Numbered from the stretch's first letter, positions 7,036 to 13,199 are shown. The stretch is DNA of 14,813 bases from Clostridium sp. UBA4746 (GCA_002403785.1 DHIM01000203.1:9002-23814); one strand, 5' to 3'. Numbers and translations are program-made. The notes: a model not told the origin generated them from the sequence alone.

Positions 7036-7071
7036 ACGAATTTACGATTTTACTTAAAATCGTAAATTCGT
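7036..7071. terminator. 36-bp perfect palindrome between convergent genes
   Basis: Arms ACGAATTTACGATTTTA and TAAAATCGTAAATTCGT are 17 bp each and perfectly complementary, with only CT between them. It lies between the GMC gene (ending 6943) and the oppositely oriented GNAT gene (ending 7155), where a bidirectional terminator is expected. The flanking T-runs are short (CTTTT before, TTT after), so termination strength is uncertain. Confidence 0.6.
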
Positions 7072-7076
7072 TTAGT

Positions 7077-7096
7077 ACAATATTAAAGAATATTGT
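7077..7096. repeat. Second palindrome, 8-bp arms
   Basis: ACAATATT (7077-7084) and AATATTGT (7089-7096) around AAAG, beginning 5 nt after the 36-bp palindrome. Together they form a tandem hairpin pair at the 3' end of the GNAT gene. Confidence 0.6.
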
Positions 7097-7154
7097 GTAG
7101 CCAAAAAACTTTAGAACAGCTCTAGAACTACTTCCACCAATATCCTTGTATTTA

Positions 7155-7739
7155 TTATTTAGTGATTATGTCCAAATCATATACCATTTCCGCACTAAAT
7201 GAGCCCAGATATATCTTGTTTTTTAAATCACTAATTACCATATCTTGAAAACCAACACTTCTCCAAAAATTTTCTGCTCTAATACCTTGTGGAGTAAGAT
7301 ATATCTTTTTAAACATACAAATATATTTTACCCTATTAAGAAATGAATTTATTAATAAAGTTCCTACTCCATGACCAGGGGGGCTAACACCCACATATTG
7401 AATAAAAATGGAAGTCAATGTTCTTCTCTCATCAGCAATTTCACATAACTCTTGGTCTGTTAATTTTGAGTAAAGTTCATCCTTTTTAAGTACATCTAAT
7501 TGTTTTAAATAATGAATAGAGAACATAAATTCAATGCTATATTTAAATTTGCTGTTAAATCTATTATCAGCATAAACAATAAATCTTTCGTTAACAAAGC
7601 TTCCATGAAACTTAAATTCTGGATTAAAACCAAGTATGTCAAAAAAGTCTATGTTTAATTGGTTACATAGTTCGCTTATTAAGTTTTTGTCATTTAACTC
7701 TTTCATTAAAATTCTATCATTTTGCAAATTTAGACTCAA
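7155..7739 (-). CDS. GNAT-family N-acetyltransferase, 194 aa
   Basis: The C-terminal half carries the acetyl-CoA-binding core of the GNAT fold. It has a beta-strand FIQYVGVSPP, the pyrophosphate loop GHGVGT and helix LLINSFLNRV, then KKIYLTPQ and the helix AENFWRSVGF, which is the usual motif B. The acceptor substrate cannot be predicted. The N-terminal about 110 residues are not recognized and make it longer than minimal GNAT proteins. The start is uncertain: the site AGGGGGTGAT (7753-7744) is well placed for TTG at 7739. A GTG at 7748 overlaps the site and an ATG at 7743 is out of frame, giving only eight codons. ATG at 7706 is a later option without a ribosome binding site. Upstream on the same strand, 256 nt away, lies a small RHH-like gene. 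It may be its partner. Confidence 0.8.
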   Translation of the reverse strand: MSLNLQNDRILMKELNDKNLISELCNQLNIDFFDILGFNPEFKFHGSFVNERFIVYADNRFNSKFKYSIEFMFSIHYLKQLDVLKKDELYSKLTDQELCEIADERRTLTSIFIQYVGVSPPGHGVGTLLINSFLNRVKYICMFKKIYLTPQGIRAENFWRSVGFQDMVISDLKNKIYLGSFSAEMVYDLDIITK

Positions 7740-7833
7740 GCATATCACCCCCTATCAATTAATTAACTAACATATGTGTATTTTAATATATCGCTGTGCA
7801 TGTAATTGTAAGTTGTTAAATTACTTAAATATC

Positions 7834-7904
7834 AAGACCAACAGTTCTGCCTACCCTTTTAGCTTTTCCTAATAAACATAATATATTTATCTAAAGTTGG
7901 TCTT
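7834..7904 (-). repeat. Long-range 9-bp inverted repeat between the two minus-strand genes
   Basis: AAGACCAAC (7834-7842) and GTTGGTCTT (7896-7904) are perfect complements separated by 53 nt. On the minus strand this would fold in the leader of the GNAT gene or the trailer of the small upstream gene. The enclosed minus-strand sequence includes the comparatively GC-rich AAAGGGTAGGCAG. No known riboswitch was recognized, and there is no T-run typical of a terminator. Confidence 0.4.
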
Positions 7905-7995
7905 TATTTATCATAAACTCTAGCACACTGGCTCTTGGTTATCTTCTAATTCTTTAATAGTTAATATGGTTTTGTTACTGTTAGGACAATATCAT

Positions 7996-8178
7996 TTATT
8001 CTAGTGTTCGGTGTTTCTTTTGATTTCGTTTTTTCAACATTTCTTTTAACAGTTTAATTTCTAGTAAATCCTTAATATAATTATATTTATCCCTCTTTGC
8101 CTGCAGATGAGTATCTAATACAAAATATCTATCATCATTTTTAAAACTTATATTGATTTTTAAATTATTACTTTTCAT
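7996..8178 (-). CDS. Small ribbon-helix-helix-like protein, 60 aa
   Basis: A 60-residue basic protein. The ATG at 8178 is chosen because AAGGAAGG lies 6 nt upstream; the frame stays open further upstream to 8253 but without a comparable site. The layout fits a ribbon-helix-helix DNA-binding fold: a short strand LKINISFK (6-13), a helix near residues 15-30 and a second helix with KYNYIKDLLE (31-40), the usual place of YIK-type residues in this fold. A lysine-rich tail follows. If correct, it would act as a dimeric repressor or antitoxin. It is followed on the same strand by the GNAT gene after 256 nt and is flanked upstream by two long palindromes. The assignment rests on pattern only; it could be an unrelated small protein. 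Confidence 0.55.
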   Translation of the reverse strand: MKSNNLKINISFKNDDRYFVLDTHLQAKRDKYNYIKDLLEIKLLKEMLKKRNQKKHRTLE

Positions 8179-8331
8179 TAATATCCTTCCTTTATATATT
8201 TTAAAATTCTCTTTCATAATGGCTTGTCCTTTATTGTATGTAAATTGATACAAAGGTGCTACACAATAGGTAAATTTATATACATATGATTGATCTTGTT
8301 ATTATGGCTATACAGTAACTTACAAGTACAA

Positions 8332-8358
8332 GGATTCAGATATCAGATATCTGAATCC
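8332..8358. repeat. 27-bp perfect palindrome
   Basis: GGATTCAGATATC (8332-8344) and GATATCTGAATCC (8346-8358) around a single central A: 13-bp perfect arms. No gene ends here on either strand. It could be a binding site, a terminator without T-run, or the recognition structure of an element. Confidence 0.7.
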
Positions 8359-8372
8359 AGAAAATAGATCCA

Positions 8373-8418
8373 AAAACACCGTATTATTCATTTTATAAAA
8401 TGGATAATACGGTGTTTT
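8373..8418. repeat. 46-bp near-perfect palindrome
   Basis: The 23-nt half starting AAAACACCG at 8373 is complementary to the half ending CGGTGTTTT at 8418, with one G-U pair at 8388/8403 and the centre at TTTTATAAAA (8391-8400). It lies 14 nt after the 27-bp palindrome. Its outer AACACCG/CGGTGTT arms match those of the terminator at 4201-4229. A rightward transcript would meet TTATAATT after it, a leftward one TTGGATC, so termination is plausible but not clear. No upstream transcript source is evident. Confidence 0.7.
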
Positions 8419-8629
8419 ATAATTAAGTTGATTTTTATGATTATTATTTATTTCATAATAGATTTAGTGTATTAATATATCACATTATTGTGAGTGGTTA
8501 ATATACTGTATTGCATGGAATTATTTTGTAGTTAAAAGGAGGGAGTTACAATAAGTTTTATGTAAAAGCAAATTATAAGCTTTTTTAAATAGATAATATG
8601 TTTTATATAGATTATAAAGATATTAAGCT
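8419..8629. other. Leader region of the LRR lipoprotein gene
   Basis: AT-rich with no gene. It contains the dyad TCACA-TTAT-TGTGA (8480-8493), which may be a regulator site. An isolated strong ribosome binding site (AAGGAGGG, 8536-8543) has no usable start codon nearby; the next ATG (8560) is followed directly by TAA. A short stem AAAAGC/GCTTTT (8564-8584) with a T-run could act as a weak attenuator. No clear -35/-10 pair was found. Confidence 0.4.
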
Positions 8630-8637
8630 GGGGGGGG
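8630..8637 (+). promoter_or_regulatory. Ribosome binding site made of eight consecutive G
   Basis: GGGGGGGG ends 7 nt before the GTG start at 8645 and is the only candidate Shine-Dalgarno sequence for the LRR lipoprotein gene. Such a G-run is exceptional in AT-rich DNA and prone to slippage, which would alter the match to 16S rRNA and the spacing to the start. Confidence 0.6.
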
Positions 8638-8644
8638 AATTGCG

Positions 8645-9667
8645 GTGTGGTATAAAAAAAGTGTGTTGATCCTTTTTTGTATTATTATGATATTTGCAGT
8701 AGGGTGCAAAAGAGAAGAGAGTATAAATATTCAGGATGTAAATCTAGAAAATGTTGTAAGGAAGATGATAGATAAACCAGAAGGGAAGATATATAAAAGT
8801 GATGTTAAGGATATTACAGTATTAGATGCTACAGGAAAGAACGTTAAAGAACTTTTAGGAATAGAAAATTTGGTGAATTTAAAAAGTCTTAATCTAGAAA
8901 AAAACAGTATAAGCAATATTGAACCTTTAGGACAACTTAATAACTTAGAAGAACTCTGCCTTGATAATAATGATATTAAAGATATAAGTGCACTAGAAAA
9001 CATAACAAGTATAAAGAACCTTAGCTTAAGCTCAAATAGAATTGATGATATAAGCGATTTGAAAAATTTGTCGAATCTTGAGAAACTAAATCTAGCTGAC
9101 AATGGAATTATGGATATAAGTCCTTTATCGGCTATGAAATATATTAAGTATATTAACTTAAGTAGTAATAAAATTAACAATGTTGATAAGTTGAATAACT
9201 TAGGAAGTTTAAATTCCTTATATCTAGCGAGTAATTCGATAACAAATTACAGTGGAATAAAAGGTATTTATGATAAGATTAAAAACAAAGACTTTAAGTT
9301 AGAAGATGCAACAAAAGTAGCAAAGCCAAAAGTTGTTGTTCAAAAAGAGATTGTTGTTCAAAAGCAGTATGTTGCTCAACCCCAATGGCAGGTACCAACA
9401 TATGTAGAGCAGTCAGACTATATTTTTAGTTTTAGTGATAGTAGACTTATAACTGACTATGAAATAAATAATTTAGATTATAATTTGCGAGAATATGCAA
9501 GAAATGAAATATATGCAAGATATGGATATGTATTTAGCATGTCTAGATTCAGAGATTACTTTATGTCAAAATCATGGTACTCACCTAATCCAAGTTTTAA
9601 TATACAAACGTCGATGTTAAACTCAATAGAAAAAGCTAATATAGAAATAATTAAACGACACGAATAA
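8645..9667 (+). CDS. Leucine-rich repeat lipoprotein with C-terminal YARHG domain
   Basis: 340-residue surface lipoprotein. It has an N-terminal hydrophobic signal with lipobox AVGC (Cys21). Residues about 55-205 form six or so 22-residue leucine-rich repeats of the internalin-like type, with repeated pieces such as LKSLNLEKNSIS and LEKLNLADNGI. Such repeats bind proteins. A low-complexity linker with VVVQKEIVVQK (230-240) follows, then a YARHG domain (about 259-339) with the signature ARNEIYARYGY (285-295); the canonical His is Tyr293 here. YARHG domains are common in extracellular or cell-wall-linked proteins of clostridia, and their function is unknown. GTG at 8645 is the only start compatible with the signal peptide. 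It is monocistronic, with a strong terminator 75 nt after the stop. The likely role is surface adhesion or sensing, by inference. Confidence 0.88.
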   Translation: MWYKKSVLILFCIIMIFAVGCKREESINIQDVNLENVVRKMIDKPEGKIYKSDVKDITVLDATGKNVKELLGIENLVNLKSLNLEKNSISNIEPLGQLNNLEELCLDNNDIKDISALENITSIKNLSLSSNRIDDISDLKNLSNLEKLNLADNGIMDISPLSAMKYIKYINLSSNKINNVDKLNNLGSLNSLYLASNSITNYSGIKGIYDKIKNKDFKLEDATKVAKPKVVVQKEIVVQKQYVAQPQWQVPTYVEQSDYIFSFSDSRLITDYEINNLDYNLREYARNEIYARYGYVFSMSRFRDYFMSKSWYSPNPSFNIQTSMLNSIEKANIEIIKRHE

Positions 9668-9742
9668 GATATAAGTTAATTTGATAATTAAGTAATAAAA
9701 ATGAAAGTAATATTTATTAATATGATCTTGAAATAGCTACTT

Positions 9743-9782
9743 AAACCTAAGCAAATCAATATATGCTTAGGTTTATTTTTTT
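9743..9782 (+). terminator. Rho-independent terminator after the LRR gene
   Basis: An 11-bp perfect stem AAACCTAAGCA/TGCTTAGGTTT (9743-9753, 9764-9774) with a 10-nt loop, then A and seven T (9776-9782). The remaining intergenic sequence to 9961 shows nothing else recognizable. Confidence 0.92.
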
Positions 9783-9974
9783 GCGCTTTTATATTACTGG
9801 GACTTACATTTAAAATAAAATGGGTTTTAAATGATATTTCAGTTATAAACACCAATATTTGAATACGTTGATTATTTAAGAAAATTAGGAATCTGAATTA
9901 TTTTAAGGTAAGTTAAGACGAGAAATGGTATAGTAAATGGTAAGCATCATTTATTAAATCAAGGAGGTATAATA

Positions 9975-10361
9975 ATGAAGTTAAATAAGATTCATCATAT
10001 AGCTATTATTTGTTCGAATTATGAAAAATCTAAAGAGTTTTATGTTAATATTTTAGGCTTAAAAATAATTAAAGAAATATACAGAAAAGATAGAGGATCA
10101 TATAAGCTCGACTTAGGTGTTGGAGAAAATTATCAAATAGAATTATTTTCTTTCCCACAATCACCTAAAAGGCCGAGTTATCCTGAAGCAAGAGGACTAA
10201 GGCATCTTGCTTTTGAGGTAGATAACATTGATGAGGCAATAAAAGAACTGTATGATAAAAATGTAATTACTGAGCAGATTAGAATTGATGAGATTACGAG
10301 GAAAAAATTTACTTTTTTTAGTGATCCAGATGATTTACCTATAGAATTATATGAAAAATAG
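9975..10361 (+). CDS. gloA2: VOC-superfamily metalloprotein, YaeR/GloA2 type
   Basis: 128-residue protein, full length for the YaeR (SMU1112c) group of glyoxalase I-like proteins. The two beta-alpha-beta-beta-beta halves are clear. The putative metal ligands are at the expected positions: His8 (KIHHIAII), Glu56 (YQIELFSF), His77 (GLRHLAFEV) and Glu124 (LPIELYE). Group-specific stretches RGSYKLDLG, RPSYPEARG and FTFFSDPDDLP are all present. The family binds a divalent metal, and the physiological substrate is not settled, so glyoxalase activity should not be assumed. The start is supported by AAGGAGGT (9962-9969), 5 nt before ATG. It is monocistronic, with terminators on both sides. The cytoplasm is its expected location. 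Confidence 0.92.
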   Translation: MKLNKIHHIAIICSNYEKSKEFYVNILGLKIIKEIYRKDRGSYKLDLGVGENYQIELFSFPQSPKRPSYPEARGLRHLAFEVDNIDEAIKELYDKNVITEQIRIDEITRKKFTFFSDPDDLPIELYEK

Positions 10362-10395
10362 AGTTAAAACATATTATTATCATTAATCGCAATAT

Positions 10396-10418
10396 AAAAA
10401 GCAGAGATGCTTTTTTTT
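10396..10418 (+). terminator. Rho-independent terminator after gloA2
   Basis: An 8-bp stem AAAAAGCA/TGCTTTTT with tetraloop GAGA; eight T in a row (10411-10418) overlap and extend the 3' arm. Confidence 0.85.
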
Positions 10419-10544
10419 GTTTGATCTAAATAAACGTAAAAGTAATAGCTCTACAATTAAGATAGCGATAAAATAATAAATATAAATTGTAGATATAAAA
10501 TAAATTTATATGAGGTTGAATGTGGAAAAGATTATTCGCATACA

Positions 10545-10555
10545 TATAATATAAT
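10545..10555 (+). promoter_or_regulatory. Candidate -10 region for the ClpP-like gene
   Basis: Two overlapping perfect TATAAT boxes (10545-10550 and 10550-10555), 45-50 nt before the ATG. No good -35 is visible (TGTGGA, 10521-10526, is the best at 18 nt). An ATA/AAT triplet run follows at about 10566-10580. Confidence 0.3.
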
Positions 10556-10600
10556 ATACAATTAAATAATAATAATAATATAAAGGAAGCAAGGTGAATT

Positions 10601-11239
10601 ATGATTGTAAAAAAAAACTGGGATATATTCTTTGATGATGAGGTTAAGGAATTATCAAAATTAAATCTACCAGACCCAGAAACCTTAGATTATTATGAGA
10701 GAACTAAAAATAGAGAAATATTTTGGAATTTTGATATCGATGATAGCTTGGTTGATTTTTCACTAATGATTATAAAGTGGAATAAACAGGACAAAGGTAA
10801 ACCTTCTAACGAAAGAATTCCAATTAAGATTTTAATAAATTCTAATGGTGGTGAATTACCAGCGGTACTAAATTTCATAAACGTTCTCCAACTTTCCAAA
10901 ACGCCTGTGTATACAATAGGCCTTGGGAAAACATATAGTTCTGGTGGGTTAATGTTATTGGCGGGTTCAAAAGGCCACAGATATGTGTTTCAAGATACAA
11001 CAGCTTTAATTCATTCAGGTAGTACTGGTGCCATGGGGAATACAGATAAAGTTTTAGATAATTTTGAGTTTACCCAAAGACAAGAAAAAAGAGTTAAGGA
11101 TTTTATTGTAGCAAATACAAATATTACAGATAAACTCTATACTAAGAATTATCGGAAAGATTGGTGGCTAATGTCTGATGAAATCATTTCAATTGGATTA
11201 GTAGATAAGATCATAACTGATTTAGATGAGATATTTTAA
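10601..11239 (+). CDS. Divergent ClpP-like serine protease
   Basis: 212-residue protein of the ClpP/crotonase fold with an apparently complete Ser-His-Asp triad. Ser114 lies in the nucleophile loop TYSSGGLMLLAG (111-122), His138 in ALIHSGSTG, and Asp187 in RKDWWLMSDEI before IGLVDKI. The oxyanion strand ILINSNGGE (77-85) matches the ILINSPGG of ClpP. It differs from housekeeping ClpP by a longer acidic N-terminus (residues 1-50), which lacks the usual axial-loop sequence, and by poor conservation outside the motifs. It resembles the ClpP-like proteases seen in phages and accessory regions. No Clp ATPase or substrate gene is adjacent, so it may act alone or borrow the host ClpX/ClpC. The ATG follows AAGGTGA at about 6 nt. 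It ends convergently with a phage-type YopX gene. Confidence 0.85.
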   Translation: MIVKKNWDIFFDDEVKELSKLNLPDPETLDYYERTKNREIFWNFDIDDSLVDFSLMIIKWNKQDKGKPSNERIPIKILINSNGGELPAVLNFINVLQLSKTPVYTIGLGKTYSSGGLMLLAGSKGHRYVFQDTTALIHSGSTGAMGNTDKVLDNFEFTQRQEKRVKDFIVANTNITDKLYTKNYRKDWWLMSDEIISIGLVDKIITDLDEIF

Positions 11240-11297
11240 CTTTATTAGTAACAGAGCCTGTCTGCTTCACTTTCAATATAATATTCATTAAAATAAA

Positions 11298-11325
11298 TTA
11301 AGGAAAGTAATTTTACTTTCCTTAA
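11298..11325. terminator. Bidirectional hairpin between convergent ClpP-like and YopX genes
   Basis: TTAAGGAAAGTAA (11298-11310) and TTACTTTCCTTAA (11313-11325) are 13-bp perfect arms with TT between. It is followed rightward by AAAATTG and leftward by TTTATTTT on the complementary strand. It lies between two convergent genes and probably serves both. Confidence 0.7.
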
Positions 11326-11362
11326 AAATTGTTATAGTACAAACGCTATTTTAAAAAATAGA

Positions 11363-11728
11363 CTATTTGTTACATAAATCTGCATTTTCAAACTTATTGC
11401 CTACTATATCTCCTAGCGAGACGTCAAGAATACTACGGCTCAATGAGCCATCTAACTCTTCAAGCTGAAAATTTACTATGGTTTCATTCCATAATACATT
11501 GTAAACAGTAGATGAAATTTTAATATAATCGCCTTCATATACATTAACTCCATTGTAATCAGATAAGTATACCCATTGAAGCAATTCAAATTCTTCAACA
11601 GGTCTCCAGTTTAAACCGGGAACCTTTACAGCGGACGGAATGAAACTTTGCGAATCAAAAGTCATGCCATGTAATTTATGCATTTTGTGTTTTAAACTAT
11701 CCCAAACTCTAAATTTTAATTGTTTCAA
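11363..11728 (-). CDS. YopX-family phage protein
   Basis: 121-residue protein with the layout of the YopX family, common in prophages and phages of Firmicutes. The N-terminus KFRVWDSLKHKM is followed by a central FELLQWVYLSDYNGVNVYEGD (47-67, the family's QYTGLkDknGkeIYEGDi region) and a C-terminus DIVGNKFEN (the EVIGNiyEN region). The function of the family is unknown. The start is TTG at 11728: an in-frame stop lies only three codons upstream, and the family sequence begins right after it. A weak ribosome binding site (AAAGG) lies about 12 nt upstream. No other phage gene is near, so it is an orphan, probably a remnant of a prophage or a transferred piece. Confidence 0.85.
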   Translation of the reverse strand: MKQLKFRVWDSLKHKMHKLHGMTFDSQSFIPSAVKVPGLNWRPVEEFELLQWVYLSDYNGVNVYEGDYIKISSTVYNVLWNETIVNFQLEELDGSLSRSILDVSLGDIVGNKFENADLCNK

Positions 11729-11973
11729 TTTAAATTACCAACCTTTCTTTTTATAATTTTGTTCAATTCTTTATAAATTACTTTTTAATAATTTTCATAA
11801 ATACAAATTAAAATATATGTCGAATAATATACTGTAATAGTAGCGTATACTGGGTTTATATGCAACTACAAATACTTAAAGATTACATGAAGCCTTGAAA
11901 TGCTTAAAAATAAGGAATGTCAGATAGTTCTCATATGGGGGAAATGGCAAGAAAAACTATATTACAGGAGCAA
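11729..11973. other. Non-coding AT-rich stretch beside the YopX gene
   Basis: No gene, clear hairpin or promoter stands out. A start-less plus-strand frame near 11880-11928 reads RLHEALKCLKIRNVR before a stop; it may be a gene scrap but is too short to identify. Confidence 0.35.
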
Positions 11974-12245
11974 TTATTCTTTGTATTGCATTAGACGAGA
12001 AGTTTGAAGATTTATTTTAGCCGTAGATGATGCGCCTGTTAATAGCATAGCGGCTTCTTTAATACTACCTATTTCTTTTATATATCTCTTTATTTTAGCT
12101 AGTTTAGCTATAGGAACTGCCAATGAACTTAACAATTACTTAAAATTTTAGCTGTTTCCTTCATTTTGTTTGAACTTACTGCATTAACTAAATTTGAAGG
12201 AAAAATAAGAAAGCCGATAATAATAGATATTAATATTTTTTTCAT
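11974..12245 (-). pseudogene. Broken gene for a small secreted peptide
   Basis: A strong site AAGGAGGT lies 7 nt before ATG at 12245. The frame encodes a signal peptide (MKKILISIIIGFLIFPSNL, likely cut after VNA at residue 22), but stops after 38 codons at 12129. The reading continues in another frame as LLSSLAVPIAKLAKIKRYIK, then EIGSIKEAAMLLTGASSTA and more, to a stop at 11974. At the break lie two near-identical tandem units, CAATGAACTTAA (12121-12132) and CAATTACTTAA (12133-12143, plus-strand spelling). Removing one 11-nt unit restores a single frame of 86 codons that joins KETAKILS to SLAVPIAK. The intact product would have been a short exported, basic, helical peptide, bacteriocin-like in general character. 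No family was identified with confidence. Alternatively, the 38-residue form, ending in Cys, is itself expressed. Confidence 0.6.
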
Positions 12246-12325
12246 TAATGTAACCTCCTTGTATATCTTATATATAAAAGCTGGAATAGGCTTTTAGTCG
12301 AATCTCAGCAGATTTAACTAAAAAA

Positions 12326-12592
12326 TTATATAATTGTTTCAATGATCATTTGTTTTTCTTTCCCAGTCGACTCTATATCAAAGTAATATAATGATTTATG
12401 TTTATCTTTTAAAATTTTTTCAAGTTTGGGTTTGAATTTCTTACAATCCGGACAACTGGGTCTACCTATATATATTACTGCGTCATTTTTACGAGTTATA
12501 ATATTTTTGATATATCTCTGATTAATTGAATTTAATGGTTTGTATATTAAATATTTGTATATGAAAAAGTTTATAAAAGATTTGTATAATGG
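12326..12592 (-). pseudogene. 5'-truncated thioredoxin-fold protein (bacteriocin transport accessory-like)
   Basis: An open minus-strand frame of 88 codons with no ATG, GTG or TTG, bounded upstream by a TAG at 12593-12595. It reads as the core of a thioredoxin-like protein: NDAVIYIGRPSCPDCKKFKP, then KLEKILKDKHKSLYYFDIES. The redox motif is C-P-D-C, with cysteines encoded at 12452-12454 and 12443-12445. The pattern YIGRP-x-CPDC followed by a YYFD strand is typical of bacteriocin transport accessory proteins, small membrane-anchored thioredoxin-like proteins found in bacteriocin loci. The start and signal anchor are missing or degraded. It lies 81 nt upstream, on the same strand, of the broken secreted-peptide gene, so the two probably formed one locus. 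Confidence 0.6.
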
Positions 12593-12616
12593 CTATAAAA
12601 TATTATAGCCATTTTT
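12588..12616 (+). terminator. Orphan rightward rho-independent terminator
   Basis: An 11-bp perfect stem AATGGCTATAA/TTATAGCCATT (12588-12598, 12603-12613) with loop AATA and five T (12612-12616). It is oriented for plus-strand transcripts, but no plus-strand gene ends between 11239 and here. It overlaps the upstream edge of the thioredoxin-like relic. Confidence 0.65.
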
Positions 12617-12813
12617 GAGGTGCGTCCGGCATAGGCGGTTACAAGGCCTTAGTATAATTATGAATTCTTTTTAGTGATACACCCACGTGGCAAGTGGCAT
12701 CTTTAGAATCAAAAAGAGGGATTATTATATAAAAATTGAAAAAATGAGTGATAACTATTACATAACAATAAAACAGAAAAATGCAATAAATATTAAAAAA
12801 AACTTCATAAAAC

Positions 12814-12842
12814 TTGACTTGAGTATAAAAAAGCAGTAGTAT
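12814..12842 (+). promoter_or_regulatory. Candidate rightward sigma-A promoter
   Basis: TTGACT (12814-12819), a 17-nt spacer and TAGTAT (12837-12842). It points towards the M20 peptidase gene but would leave a leader of almost 400 nt. It may drive that gene or a non-coding transcript. Confidence 0.35.
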
Positions 12843-13199
12843 AAGTAACAATTAATCGATTAAGAATTAGAAAATATGAATGATAAATTAACAAGAAAAT
12901 TCATTTTAAAAACAATTATTAATGATATGATTTGCAATTGATCTCCAGAATTATTTTGAATAACAAACGAAATAATGGAGCGTAAGTCGAATATGAAAAA
13001 TAGAATTAAAAAGAATAAGAACATGTGAAATTAATAAGCATAATGATTTATTATATATTGAAAAAATCATTTTATAAACAAATGATTAATAAATAAATAA
13101 AAATGCATTCGCGATTGAAATGAAGAAATGAAACTTTAAAACGTCGGTTTTGAATTACTTACATGAGATTTTATCATAACTGAAAAGTTTATAGAAATT

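Noticed and set aside
8731..9180. Minus-strand frame of 149 codons opposite the LRR repeats
   Set aside because: Its Leu/Ser/Phe periodicity is the mirror of the leucine-rich repeats; no ribosome binding site.
10693..10899. Minus-strand frame inside the ClpP-like gene
   Set aside because: Antisense shadow of the protease gene with its intact triad.
12639..12851. Minus-strand frame of 70 codons rich in Phe, Ile and Tyr
   Set aside because: Composition is that of random AT-rich DNA, with no ribosome binding site. The tail over the GC-rich island (DATCHVGVSLKR) is less random but unrecognized, so no gene is called.
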